Origin: Sneathiella litorea
Lineage (GTDB): Bacteria; Pseudomonadota; Alphaproteobacteria; Sneathiellales; Sneathiellaceae
Direction of reading: 5' to 3'
DNA length: 64,000 bases
Assembly (NCBI RefSeq): GCF_009882915.1
Contig: NZ_WTUW01000002.1
Coordinates: forward strand, 1,179,874 to 1,243,873
A program made the translations under genes and the position numbers. This document shows positions 35,103 to 42,886 of this stretch, one piece after another (positions within the stretch are counted from its first letter, which is position 1; each line of letters begins with the position of its first letter). Under the pieces are notes generated by a model. That model was not told where the DNA came from and did no database searches. It saw only the letters and a program-made list of their open reading frames with translations.

Positions 35103-36284
35103 TTAATTACCCTGTAAATTAAGAAACCCTTCAAAGATCTCATCGTCGCCAATCATACCGATAAGTTTTCCATCTACAACAAACAATACCGGCGAACCCG
35201 AACGACGGCGAATTTCAATCACGTCCCTGAGCATGATATCGGCAGGTGCGGTGACAAATTGATTATACTCGATTCCAGCAATACTTTCCGGACCCGTATA
35301 AGAGATTATTTCCGACGGTTGTCCGTTAGACGTACCCGATAAAATTGTGGATACCTCGTCTATTTTCAGACGGCAGTATCCTGCACGGTCTAACAAAAGC
35401 TCTCCGTCATTTCTTGGTATATTTTCTGTCAACGTCATCAATGTCCTGCCTTTAAGAACATTGAGCGGGTTCATATGCCCCACAAAATCCGCGACATACT
35501 TATTCGCCGGATTACGGACAATTTCCTCCGCCTCATCATATTGTACAATCCGTGCCTGATCCATGATCGCTATTTTGTTGCCAATCTTGAGAGCTTCATC
35601 AAGATCATGGCTAACAAATATGATGGTCTTGTGCATTCTTTCCTGAAGCTCCAGAAGCTCATCCTGTAACCGGTTGCGGATCAACGGATCAAGCGCGGAA
35701 AAGGGCTCATCCATCAGCAGAATGTCGGCATCGGTTGCGAAGGCCCGGGCAAGACCGACGCGCTGTTGCATACCGCCAGACAACTCATGTACGAACTTGT
35801 CCTTCCATTGATCAAGCTGCACCAATTCCAGCTTTTCCTCGACGATACGGTTTCGTTCTCGCTTGCCCACCCCACGCAGCTCCAAACCAAAGCCGACATT
35901 TTCCGACACGGTTCGCCAGGGCAGCAACGCAAATTGCTGAAAGACCATTGAAATACGGTGCATTCTGAGATGCCTTAGTGTTACAGCATCGCATTCGGGC
36001 AGATTTATCTGATTTCCCTCATGCTCAACCAAGACCTTTCCACGTGTGACCTTGTTCAGCCCGTTGACGGCACGGAGCAATGTCGACTTGCCCGACCCAG
36101 ACAAGCCCATCAGGACACAAATCTCACCTGCCTCAACGGAAAGCGACGCCCCGGCCACGCCGAGTACATTTCCCGTTTCAGCGAGGATTTTCTCGCGGTC
36201 TGCCCCCTGATCGAGCAAGGCCAACGCAGGAGCGGGAGTTCCCCCGAAAATAATATCGACATCCCTGAATTCTACGACAGCCAT
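35103..36284 (-). CDS. choV: Glycine betaine/choline ABC transporter ATP-binding protein ChoV/ProV
   Basis: This ATPase of the OTCN family has about 393 residues. Walker A GLSGSGKST, the signature LSGGMQQRVGLARAFA and Walker B ILLMDEPFSALDP are intact. After SHDLDEALKIGNKIAIMD come about 130 residues of tandem CBS-like regulatory domain, ending with VLFVVDGKLIGMIGDDEIFEGF, which in ProV/OpuA senses ionic strength. The start at 36284 follows the choW stop by one base, whereas the longer frame from 36329 would overlap choW by 44 bases. It is the third gene of choXWV. Confidence 0.92.
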   Translation of the reverse strand: MAVVEFRDVDIIFGGTPAPALALLDQGADREKILAETGNVLGVAGASLSVEAGEICVLMGLSGSGKSTLLRAVNGLNKVTRGKVLVEHEGNQINLPECDAVTLRHLRMHRISMVFQQFALLPWRTVSENVGFGLELRGVGKRERNRIVEEKLELVQLDQWKDKFVHELSGGMQQRVGLARAFATDADILLMDEPFSALDPLIRNRLQDELLELQERMHKTIIFVSHDLDEALKIGNKIAIMDQARIVQYDEAEEIVRNPANKYVADFVGHMNPLNVLKGRTLMTLTENIPRNDGELLLDRAGYCRLKIDEVSTILSGTSNGQPSEIISYTGPESIAGIEYNQFVTAPADIMLRDVIEIRRRSGSPVLFVVDGKLIGMIGDDEIFEGFLNLQGN

Positions 36285-36285
36285 C

Positions 36286-37131
36286 CTACTTCTTCTCCGT
36301 GTTAGACGGCTGCTTACAGACGCGATCAAGCAATATGGCGATAATCACGATGGCAAGACCCGCCTCAAATCCCTTCGCGATATTCACCGTATTAAGGGCC
36401 CGCAAGACAGGAACACCAAGGCCAGGCGCCCCAACCATTGCCGCAATCACCACCATGGAAAGACAGAGCATAATGCACTGTGTCACGCCGGCCATTATGG
36501 TCGGCGCCGCATGAGGTAGTTCAATTTTCCAAAGAATCTGCCGCTTTGTCGCGCCGAACGCCTCTCCGGCCTCAATAAGGGATTTAGGAACATTGGAAAC
36601 ACCCAAATAGGTAAGTCGGATTGGCGCAGGGATAGCGAAGATAACCGTGGAGATCAGCCCCGGCACCACGCCAAGGCCGAACATGATCATTGTCGGAATC
36701 AGATAAACAAAAGTCGGGATCGTCTGCATGAGATCAAGCACCGGACGTAAAAATGTATAGAAACCCTGACGATGCGCCGCCACTATCCCAAGCGGGACAC
36801 CGACAATGACGCAGCTCAATGTTGCAAACATTATCAGACCCAGGGTTCGAACCGTCTCTTCCCAATACCCAAGGTTAATGACAAGCAACAAGGAAAGCAG
36901 GATCAGAAGAGAAAGTTTCCAGCTTCGATGCAGTGCATAGGCCAGCGCGGCGAATATCGCCACCAGAAGAAGAGGGGGACACCAAAGCATCAGATCAACC
37001 AGCGCATTGATCAAAAACGCCAACCCATCCGAAAAACTGTCGAAAATCCACGCCCCATGATCAAGCAGAAGATCAACCCCATCGCTGATCCATTTACCAA
37101 GTGGAATTTTATGATCGGTAAGCCACTCCAT
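36286..37131 (-). CDS. choW: Glycine betaine/choline ABC transporter permease ChoW/ProW
   Basis: This 281-residue permease begins with an amphipathic N-terminus (about residues 1-40) and about six membrane segments. DLMQTIPTFVYLIPTMIMFGLG and IRLTYLGVSNVPKSLIEAGEAFGATKRQILWKIELPHAAPTI (the EAA loop that docks on the ATPase) are characteristic of ProW. It follows choX by about 85 bases containing a hairpin, and leads directly into choV. It forms the membrane pore for betaine or choline uptake. Confidence 0.92.
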   Translation of the reverse strand: MEWLTDHKIPLGKWISDGVDLLLDHGAWIFDSFSDGLAFLINALVDLMLWCPPLLLVAIFAALAYALHRSWKLSLLILLSLLLVINLGYWEETVRTLGLIMFATLSCVIVGVPLGIVAAHRQGFYTFLRPVLDLMQTIPTFVYLIPTMIMFGLGVVPGLISTVIFAIPAPIRLTYLGVSNVPKSLIEAGEAFGATKRQILWKIELPHAAPTIMAGVTQCIMLCLSMVVIAAMVGAPGLGVPVLRALNTVNIAKGFEAGLAIVIIAILLDRVCKQPSNTEKK

Positions 37132-37173
37132 CTCACGCCCCCCCTATTCTACGTGGTCTGAATATGCCGAATA

Positions 37174-37211
37174 ACGAAAATGGCGGCAGGATGATTACCT
37201 TGCCGCCATCT
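37174..37211 (-). terminator. Intercistronic hairpin between choX and choW (partial terminator/stabiliser)
   Basis: Read on the minus strand, GATGGCGGCAAGG pairs with CCTGCCGCCATT around a 7-base loop and is followed by TTTTCGTT. It begins 6-10 bases past the choX stop and ends about 45 bases before the choW start. In binding-protein operons such hairpins let the binding protein be made in excess over the permease. That role is inference; the structure is visible. Confidence 0.7.
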
Positions 37212-37216
37212 TTCAA

Positions 37217-38167
37217 TTACATCCCGAGATCTTTATTAAGGGCTTCCGTCGCATCGCCGCCATCGAATGTTGTGACGCCCGCCACCCATGCCGCGGGCAC
37301 ATCCGGATGGGCTTTCAGCCAGGCCTTGGCCGCCTTATTCGGATCCTCACCATCGTCAAGAATCGCCCCCATAATTTCGTTTTCCATCGCCAACGTAAAT
37401 TTCAGGTTAGATATGAGTTTGCCCACATTCGGGCAATCTGCCAGATATCCCTTGCGCACATTCGTATAGACTTCCGCGCCGCCAAAATTCGGCCCGAAGT
37501 AATCGTCACCACCGGCAAGATAGTTCAGCTCAAAATTCGCGTTCATAGGATGAGGCTCCCATCCAAGGAAAACGACCCATTCGTCCTTCCGGTCAGCCCG
37601 TGCGACCTGAGACAACATCCCCTGCTCACTCGATTCAACAACCTCAAAGCCTTTCAACCCAAAGGCATCCTTATCGATCATGTCCTGAATCAGGCGATTT
37701 CCATCATTACCGGGTTCAATTCCGTATACCTTACCACCCAACTTTTCCTTGAATTTTGCGATATCAGAAAAGCTCTTGATACCACCATCTGCCGCGGCTT
37801 TATTGACGGCAAGCGTATATTTCGCTCCGGAAAGATTCATTCCCGTGGTTTCAACTGATCCGTCTTCGCGATACGGCGCAATATCCGCCTCCATTGTCGG
37901 CATCCAGTTCCCAAGAAAGACGTCAATATCCCCGTTTTTCAGGCTAGCGTAGGTAACCGGAACAGACAAAACAGTCGCCGTTGGTTCATAACCCAACGCC
38001 TCCAGAACAACGGAAGCTGCCGCTGTAGTGGCTGTAATGTCCGTCCAGCCGACATCAGAAAACCTTACTTTCTTGCATGTTTCAGAATCTGCCGCGAAGG
38101 CCGTTGGGCCGGCTGCGAGCACTACCGCTGCGGTAATCAAAAACGTCCTTGAAAATTGTTTAAGCAT
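37217..38167 (-). CDS. choX: Glycine betaine/choline-binding protein ChoX/ProX-type
   Basis: This periplasmic binding protein has about 316 residues and a signal peptide (MLKQFSRTFLITAAVVLAAG to AFAAD). The start at 38167 is chosen because CAGGGA sits 8 bases before it. The ORF extends 13 codons further up without a ribosome site. Aromatic-box tryptophans for the quaternary ammonium group are seen in FSDVGWTDI, LGNWMPTM and FLGWEPHPMN. It is the first gene of choXWV. Choline versus glycine betaine preference cannot be decided, although the neighbouring methyltransferase fits betaine. Confidence 0.88.
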   Translation of the reverse strand: MLKQFSRTFLITAAVVLAAGPTAFAADSETCKKVRFSDVGWTDITATTAAASVVLEALGYEPTATVLSVPVTYASLKNGDIDVFLGNWMPTMEADIAPYREDGSVETTGMNLSGAKYTLAVNKAAADGGIKSFSDIAKFKEKLGGKVYGIEPGNDGNRLIQDMIDKDAFGLKGFEVVESSEQGMLSQVARADRKDEWVVFLGWEPHPMNANFELNYLAGGDDYFGPNFGGAEVYTNVRKGYLADCPNVGKLISNLKFTLAMENEIMGAILDDGEDPNKAAKAWLKAHPDVPAAWVAGVTTFDGGDATEALNKDLGM

Positions 38168-38272
38168 TTCGTCGCTCCCTGTTTTTAGACACAATAATTT
38201 CTGCACGCGATAGGTAATGGCTCCCCTCCCTTAGCGCCAGATACTATAAAGAAGTCGACGTTCGGGTTCTTC

Positions 38273-39124
38273 TCAGGTTTTCAACCAGTACTCGCCGTCA
38301 TCTTTCCTCTTAAGATGCCCAGCTGTCGGCGTCGCGAAATGTGTTCCGATAATCAGTGTATCCGAATTACTGTATTTCTCCAAAAATACCTTCCGAGTCG
38401 TCCGGGCGGCATCTGCATCAGCATCAGCGGAGCTTGACCATTCAGGCCGGGCAATCTGGCAGGGATGATGCATGCTATCGCCGGTGATAATCGCCTCCTC
38501 CCCTGCGGAACGGATTTGTACACAGACATGCCCTGGTGTATGGCCAGGGGATGGGAACAGGCTTACCTCATCACAGATCTGATGATCCATGGCGACCAGA
38601 TCAGCAAGCCCCGCATCAACAATTGGCGCTACGGAATCGCCGATGACGTCCCCAAACTCTTCTTGCGCCGTCGACCGCCAATAGTCCCATTCCTTTTGCC
38701 CAATCAGGTAGCGTGCATTCGGAAATGTAGGAACCCATTTGCCGTCCACCAGCATCGTATTCCATCCCACGTGATCGACATGAAGATGTGTACAAAGCAC
38801 AGTATCAAAACTCTCGCGTGGATATCCGGCCGCCTCAAGGTCTTCCAGAAAAGTTGTTTGCATCATATTCCAGGCAGGAATTTCTCGTTTTTTATCATTA
38901 CCAAGGCAGGTATCGACAATAATCCGCCGCGAACCCGTATCGATGATAAGCGCGTGAATGCTCATGATCAGCTTACCTTCCGCTGTCGCAAAATGCGGGA
39001 CAAGCCAGTCAATGGGCTGCACGGCCTCCGGGGTCGCCTGCGGCAGGATAAAACGGGTGCCGCCCGTTGCCTCCACCTCAACAACACGGGTAATCTTCAC
39101 ATTGCCGACTTGCCAATTGCTCAT
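38273..39124 (-). CDS. MBL-fold metallo-hydrolase
   Basis: This hydrolase has about 283 residues and the metallo-beta-lactamase fold. Zinc ligands are in LCTHLHVDHVGW (HxHxDH), in SPGHTPGHV and in GDSMHHP, with a final histidine in IIGTHFATPTAGH. The beginning KITRVVEVEATGG and the layout fit the lactonase/AHL-hydrolase-like group, whose substrates vary. The start at 39124 has a near-perfect ribosome site (GAAGGAGG at 8-15 bases). The longer frame from 39220 would overlap the neighbouring gene and place that site inside it. It is upstream of choX on the same strand. Confidence 0.88.
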   Translation of the reverse strand: MSNWQVGNVKITRVVEVEATGGTRFILPQATPEAVQPIDWLVPHFATAEGKLIMSIHALIIDTGSRRIIVDTCLGNDKKREIPAWNMMQTTFLEDLEAAGYPRESFDTVLCTHLHVDHVGWNTMLVDGKWVPTFPNARYLIGQKEWDYWRSTAQEEFGDVIGDSVAPIVDAGLADLVAMDHQICDEVSLFPSPGHTPGHVCVQIRSAGEEAIITGDSMHHPCQIARPEWSSSADADADAARTTRKVFLEKYSNSDTLIIGTHFATPTAGHLKRKDDGEYWLKT

Positions 39125-39203
39125 CCGGGGTCCTCCTTCATTTTTATTATTTTTAATTACCGTCGGTGGAGTATAGCCGTTCCAAGCCGCCTTACAATGC
39201 CGT

Positions 39204-39815
39204 TCAGTTGGATTTACCAAAAGTCAGCCAGGCGGCATAGATCCGCGTAACTGTCGTTATCCAGCACATGGCACCAAACATGAGCGCGATGATCAAAAAA
39301 TAGTCCGGGAATATGCACATCAACAACATTGCGGCAATTGTCTCCCCGCCTTCAGCAAGACCGCCGAGATAATAGAGCGATTTGCGCCCCTGAATATCCG
39401 TCGATATGCCGTATTTTTCTGCCATTATTGCGTAGGTCAGAAAGCTCGACCCTGTGCCCATGAAACTGAAAATGAGAAAGGCCGCATAGAGTGCATTTTC
39501 GGGGCGAGCCAGCGCAAACCCAAAAACAACCGCCGCATAAAAAATGAAGTCACAGACAATATCAAGATAGCCCCCGAAATTTGTCAGTAGCGAATGGCGC
39601 GCAACAGCGCCATCCAGGCCATCAAATAGCCGGTTCAGCACAATAAGAATAAGGGCTACGCCATAGTGCTCTGTCGCGATAAAGGGAACCGACAACATGC
39701 CGAGGAGAAAGCCAACGACCGTGACAGTATTCGCGGAAACTCCAATGGCGGCAATTTTCGTTCCCATCGCATTTAAGGGCGGATCAATGATATTTCGCAG
39801 CGCTGCATCAAACAT
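39204..39815 (-). CDS. CDP-alcohol phosphatidyltransferase family protein
   Basis: This membrane enzyme has about 203 residues. The catalytic motif is read as LDGAVARHSLLTNFGGYLDIVCD. It keeps the DGxxAR start and the GxxxD-xxxD aspartates, but seven rather than the more usual eight residues separate AR from G, a spacing I associate with YnjF-like proteins. There are about five to six membrane segments. Such enzymes join CDP-diacylglycerol or a CDP-alcohol with an alcohol to make phospholipids. The start at 39815 is taken because GAAGAAAAA precedes it; a TTG at 39872 would add 19 residues. Confidence 0.82.
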   Translation of the reverse strand: MFDAALRNIIDPPLNAMGTKIAAIGVSANTVTVVGFLLGMLSVPFIATEHYGVALILIVLNRLFDGLDGAVARHSLLTNFGGYLDIVCDFIFYAAVVFGFALARPENALYAAFLIFSFMGTGSSFLTYAIMAEKYGISTDIQGRKSLYYLGGLAEGGETIAAMLLMCIFPDYFLIIALMFGAMCWITTVTRIYAAWLTFGKSN

Positions 39816-39958
39816 TTTTTCTTCGAAATACCCTATTGATTCACCCAAATAACCGTGAGATCGTGAATTCAAAAGTTACATAGTAGGATTCTAATAACAA
39901 GGCAAAGCGATATCGCTCCTGCTCCCGATAATGTGAATTAGCGTGAAACGGTTAAGCA

Positions 39959-40429
39959 ATGGCTCAAATACACGAATTTATTGCTCTTATTGACTGGAAA
40001 GGCGCGGTCAACGGCCCAACGACGGACTATAAAAGCTATTCCCGCGACTATGAGATTTCAATCGATGGACGGCCGGTCATCAAGGGGTCGGCGGCCCCGG
40101 CATTTCTTGGTACGGATGACCGCTATAACCCGGAAGATCTGCTGGTCGCGTCGCTTTCCGCCTGTCATCTGCTGAGCTATCTGGCACTCTGTGCACGAAA
40201 GAATATCTCTGTCACCGCGTATCACGACGAAGCCTGGGGAAAAATGGAAATGCTGGACGGTAAACTTAGGTTCTCTGAGGTTATCTTGCGGCCCGTGGTG
40301 GCCATAACGAAGACAAGCAATCTAGACAAGGCAAGACGCCTTCATCACGACGCTCATGAAACTTGCTTTATCGCCAATTCAGTGAATTTTCCTGTCCTCA
40401 ATGAAGCAATTGTGGAGTACGCTGACTAA
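39959..40429 (+). CDS. OsmC/Ohr-family peroxiredoxin-like protein
   Basis: This 156-residue protein has the OsmC fold with the two reactive cysteines, one in LLVASLSACHLLSYLAL and one in AHETCFIANSVNFPV. The N-terminal region with YSRDYEISIDGRPVIKGSAAPAFLG is typical of the OsmC/YhfA branch. Members reduce organic hydroperoxides with lipoylated or thiol donors. It is divergent from the CDP-alcohol gene, and a 61-base gap separates it from the small gene downstream. Confidence 0.88.
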   Translation: MAQIHEFIALIDWKGAVNGPTTDYKSYSRDYEISIDGRPVIKGSAAPAFLGTDDRYNPEDLLVASLSACHLLSYLALCARKNISVTAYHDEAWGKMEMLDGKLRFSEVILRPVVAITKTSNLDKARRLHHDAHETCFIANSVNFPVLNEAIVEYAD

Positions 40430-40490
40430 CTAAATTTTAATTCAAAAAATGCAAGAATCTTTGAAGCAATAACATTAGGCGAGACCGGGA

Positions 40491-40703
40491 ATGCAGCTGA
40501 AATTTGAAGCCGCTATTTTTAATGAGGAAGTTCTTGACGCACTCCAGGAGGGCGAGCACCATAAAAGCCTCTCAGATAGCTGGGCAGAGACGCATTATTT
40601 TGACGTCTATGCGGAAAGTCTCGAACAGGCATGGGAAAAAATGCGCCGCAAATATAGTGCGGAGCGCGGCTTCGTCATCAAATCCATAGAAGAAGTTGAC
40701 TAG
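40491..40703 (+). CDS. Small conserved-looking protein, 70 residues
   Basis: I do not recognise this family. The protein is acidic with an aromatic core: LKFEAAIFNEEVLDALQEGEHH, WAETHYFDVYAES, then LEQAWEKMRRKY and a final strand RGFVIKSIEEVD. The beta-alpha-beta pattern suggests a small ferredoxin-like fold. No membrane segment is present. It follows the OsmC gene by 61 bases on the same strand with CCGGGA upstream of the ATG, so it may be co-transcribed with it. Confidence 0.6.
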   Translation: MQLKFEAAIFNEEVLDALQEGEHHKSLSDSWAETHYFDVYAESLEQAWEKMRRKYSAERGFVIKSIEEVD

Positions 40704-40715
40704 GCGTCGCGGCGC

Positions 40716-41600
40716 TTAATATCCCACATAATAGGGATTTGCGCCGCCTGCATGGTCAGTGACATCCAAAACCCGTTCGATTACCGGTACGGCGGATTTG
40801 ATTTCCACTTCCACACCCTGCTTTAGCGTCGCATCGGCCATTCCACACCCCTGGCAACCACCCGCCATTTCAACAAAGGCGGTGTTGTCCTTAATGTCGA
40901 TTAGGGTGATGTATCCGCCGTGCGCCGCAATCGCAGGATTGATCCGTGTCTCTAGAAGGACGCGGATTTGATCCGCCTCTTCAGTTTGAAGACCCGGTCG
41001 ATCCGTCGCAACGGCGGTCTCTTCTTCGACCATGCGTTCAAACCGCACCCGGTGAATGTCGGGGACATGGTGCTTCAGCGTATTTTCGATTTTGATTTGC
41101 GTGCCGAATGCGGGTGTTGACAGACCGGAACTGTCCATCTCCAACACAACAACGCCTTCCGTGGGATCAAAGGATTTAAACGCGACGTCACCTCCGTCCT
41201 CACGAAGCTGCGGCTGGACACGTGTATCTATCAGCTCAACTATGGAATCAACGATCTTCTGATCATCTTCAGAATAGCTGGCGCTGGCTACCTGCTGATC
41301 CCCGTTCAAAACGGGCATACCACTCATATAATGGTCCATGATGGCCGCAAGGACCATTGGCTTGAGCTGTATCCACAGAGTCTTGTGCTCGTCGTCTGTC
41401 CGTTTGACGATCGTCACATAATCTTCCCCAAGCTCCACAGTACGGACGCCGGGGATATCAAATAGACGTGCCGCAAGGGGAGAGCGCGCGCGCCCTTCCT
41501 TCTCATCTTCAAACAGGATAGAACCCGATACCAGAACCTGACGGCCGGGCAGAAATTTCATCCTGTCTTCATTTTCATGCGGCAAGGTCTGAATAAACAT
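40716..41600 (-). CDS. Nfu-type Fe-S scaffold protein with duplicated NifU domain
   Basis: This 294-residue protein has three parts: an Nfu N-terminal domain at about residues 3-92 (MFIQTLPHENEDRMKFLPG), a NifU-like domain at about 112-188, and a second NifU domain at about 208-280. Only the last has the cluster-binding CxxC (GGCQGCGMADATLKQGVE, Cys249 and Cys252). In the middle domain the equivalent position reads DSSGLSTPAFGT, without cysteine. Standard Nfu proteins have one NifU domain and are about 190 residues long. It probably delivers [4Fe-4S] clusters to apo-enzymes. CAGGAG six bases before the ATG sets the start. Confidence 0.85.
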   Translation of the reverse strand: MFIQTLPHENEDRMKFLPGRQVLVSGSILFEDEKEGRARSPLAARLFDIPGVRTVELGEDYVTIVKRTDDEHKTLWIQLKPMVLAAIMDHYMSGMPVLNGDQQVASASYSEDDQKIVDSIVELIDTRVQPQLREDGGDVAFKSFDPTEGVVVLEMDSSGLSTPAFGTQIKIENTLKHHVPDIHRVRFERMVEEETAVATDRPGLQTEEADQIRVLLETRINPAIAAHGGYITLIDIKDNTAFVEMAGGCQGCGMADATLKQGVEVEIKSAVPVIERVLDVTDHAGGANPYYVGY

Positions 41601-41735
41601 TAAGAACTCCTGTTCCCTTTGTCGGGGAAATTAATATACGGCCGTCAGCTAGCAGAATAAATTTGCGTGGGCAAGCTACAAGGGTAACATAATGCGCCCG
41701 CCCACACATGCAATAGCCGTAGAAATCGCAATTTA

Positions 41736-42749
41736 CTATACTGTTGCGACCGGATTGGCAGGAGACCCAACCGCGCCCGGCAAGCGGATTGGTGGGGCGG
41801 TCAACATGAAACGTGAACGTTTATTTGCCTTTAGCCAGTTATTCAAGGGCGTCAGATACCAAAGTTCCCCCAGATGTATGCCGAGCTTGAACAGGCAATG
41901 CTCATGGATCGGGAGGAAGGCGCAGCTTCCCTGTCCGGGCACAGACGGGTGCGCCTCAACCGCATAGTTATCCGCGATCAGAAGGGAAAGGCCTGAATCG
42001 GTGATCCAGTTGAGAAGCTTGCCATCGCGTCCATTGAGCGCGGCACAGGATCCATGCAACTTATCCTTATCCGGATTTCCGTTCATCTCCATAATCATCT
42101 GGGCAAATCCGGTATGCAGGCAAACCATATCCCCTTCCTCGACCGTCACATTGTCTTTTTCCATGACACGCATCAGTTCGTCATAACCGACAAGCGTCTG
42201 GGCGCGGCCGAATTCGCCTTCCAGATCAATCATCACACCGCGTCCCTGAACTCCGGCCGCCGCCATATTCTCGATTCCGAGTGCCAATGCGCGGGGACCT
42301 CCCTCATCTTCCGGTCCCTGAATATGCTCCCCACCACGATAGCCGTTATAATAGACAATCTCCGCCTGGCCATCACCATCGGCGTCAAACTCCTGCCCTA
42401 CATGGGCCAGACTATCCCACTGCGACGAATACTGCGTATGCAGGACAACCAAGTCATCACAGATCACATCAATCATGTTTGGGTCATCTTGTGACAGGTT
42501 ATAGTTCATGTTCGGCCTGTCACCGGATCTGACTGTCGGCGAAATTTTCGGGGGGTGACGACGGGGATTGAGAAGATTTCCACCCGGCAGATCAAGTGGC
42601 AAACTAAGACAGAAGCGCTCCCCCGTTTTTATTTCCGCCGCGGCAGCGAGAATTTTCTCCGGCGTAATAAGGTTCAGGCGACCTATCTGATCATTTTCTC
42701 CAAAATCGCCCCAGTTTGATCCATTCGGTCGTTTCTGCCATCTAGCCAT
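41736..42749 (-). CDS. Cyclase-family metal-dependent hydrolase (kynurenine formamidase-like)
   Basis: This 337-residue protein has the cyclase (PF04199-type) fold. The metal motif appears as SSQWDSLAHVGQEF, corresponding to the family HxGTHxDxxxH variant used by larger cyclase-family members. GVMIDLEGEFG, TVEEGDMVCLHTGF and IADNYAVEA follow in the expected order. These enzymes hydrolyse N-formylkynurenine, isatin or related lactams. It is divergent from the MFS gene at 42887 with a 137-base gap, so transport and hydrolysis may be co-regulated. Confidence 0.83.
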   Translation of the reverse strand: MARWQKRPNGSNWGDFGENDQIGRLNLITPEKILAAAAEIKTGERFCLSLPLDLPGGNLLNPRRHPPKISPTVRSGDRPNMNYNLSQDDPNMIDVICDDLVVLHTQYSSQWDSLAHVGQEFDADGDGQAEIVYYNGYRGGEHIQGPEDEGGPRALALGIENMAAAGVQGRGVMIDLEGEFGRAQTLVGYDELMRVMEKDNVTVEEGDMVCLHTGFAQMIMEMNGNPDKDKLHGSCAALNGRDGKLLNWITDSGLSLLIADNYAVEAHPSVPGQGSCAFLPIHEHCLFKLGIHLGELWYLTPLNNWLKANKRSRFMLTAPPIRLPGAVGSPANPVATV

Positions 42750-42886
42750 CTTTTTTTTCCTTATGTTATTATTTTCCCGTCAGCATACCTGCAAGACGGT
42801 CGCCTGCAAAGCCCTACTGCGACACGAATTGACCTTGGGCGCGCAACCTGCTAGCTCTAATAAAAATAGGTTCGGGCGCGATAAAA

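Noticed and set aside
38465-39250. Plus-strand 261-residue frame through the MBL hydrolase gene
   Set aside because: It is opposite a clear zinc hydrolase and full of Cys, Arg and Ile in patterns typical of a shadow frame.
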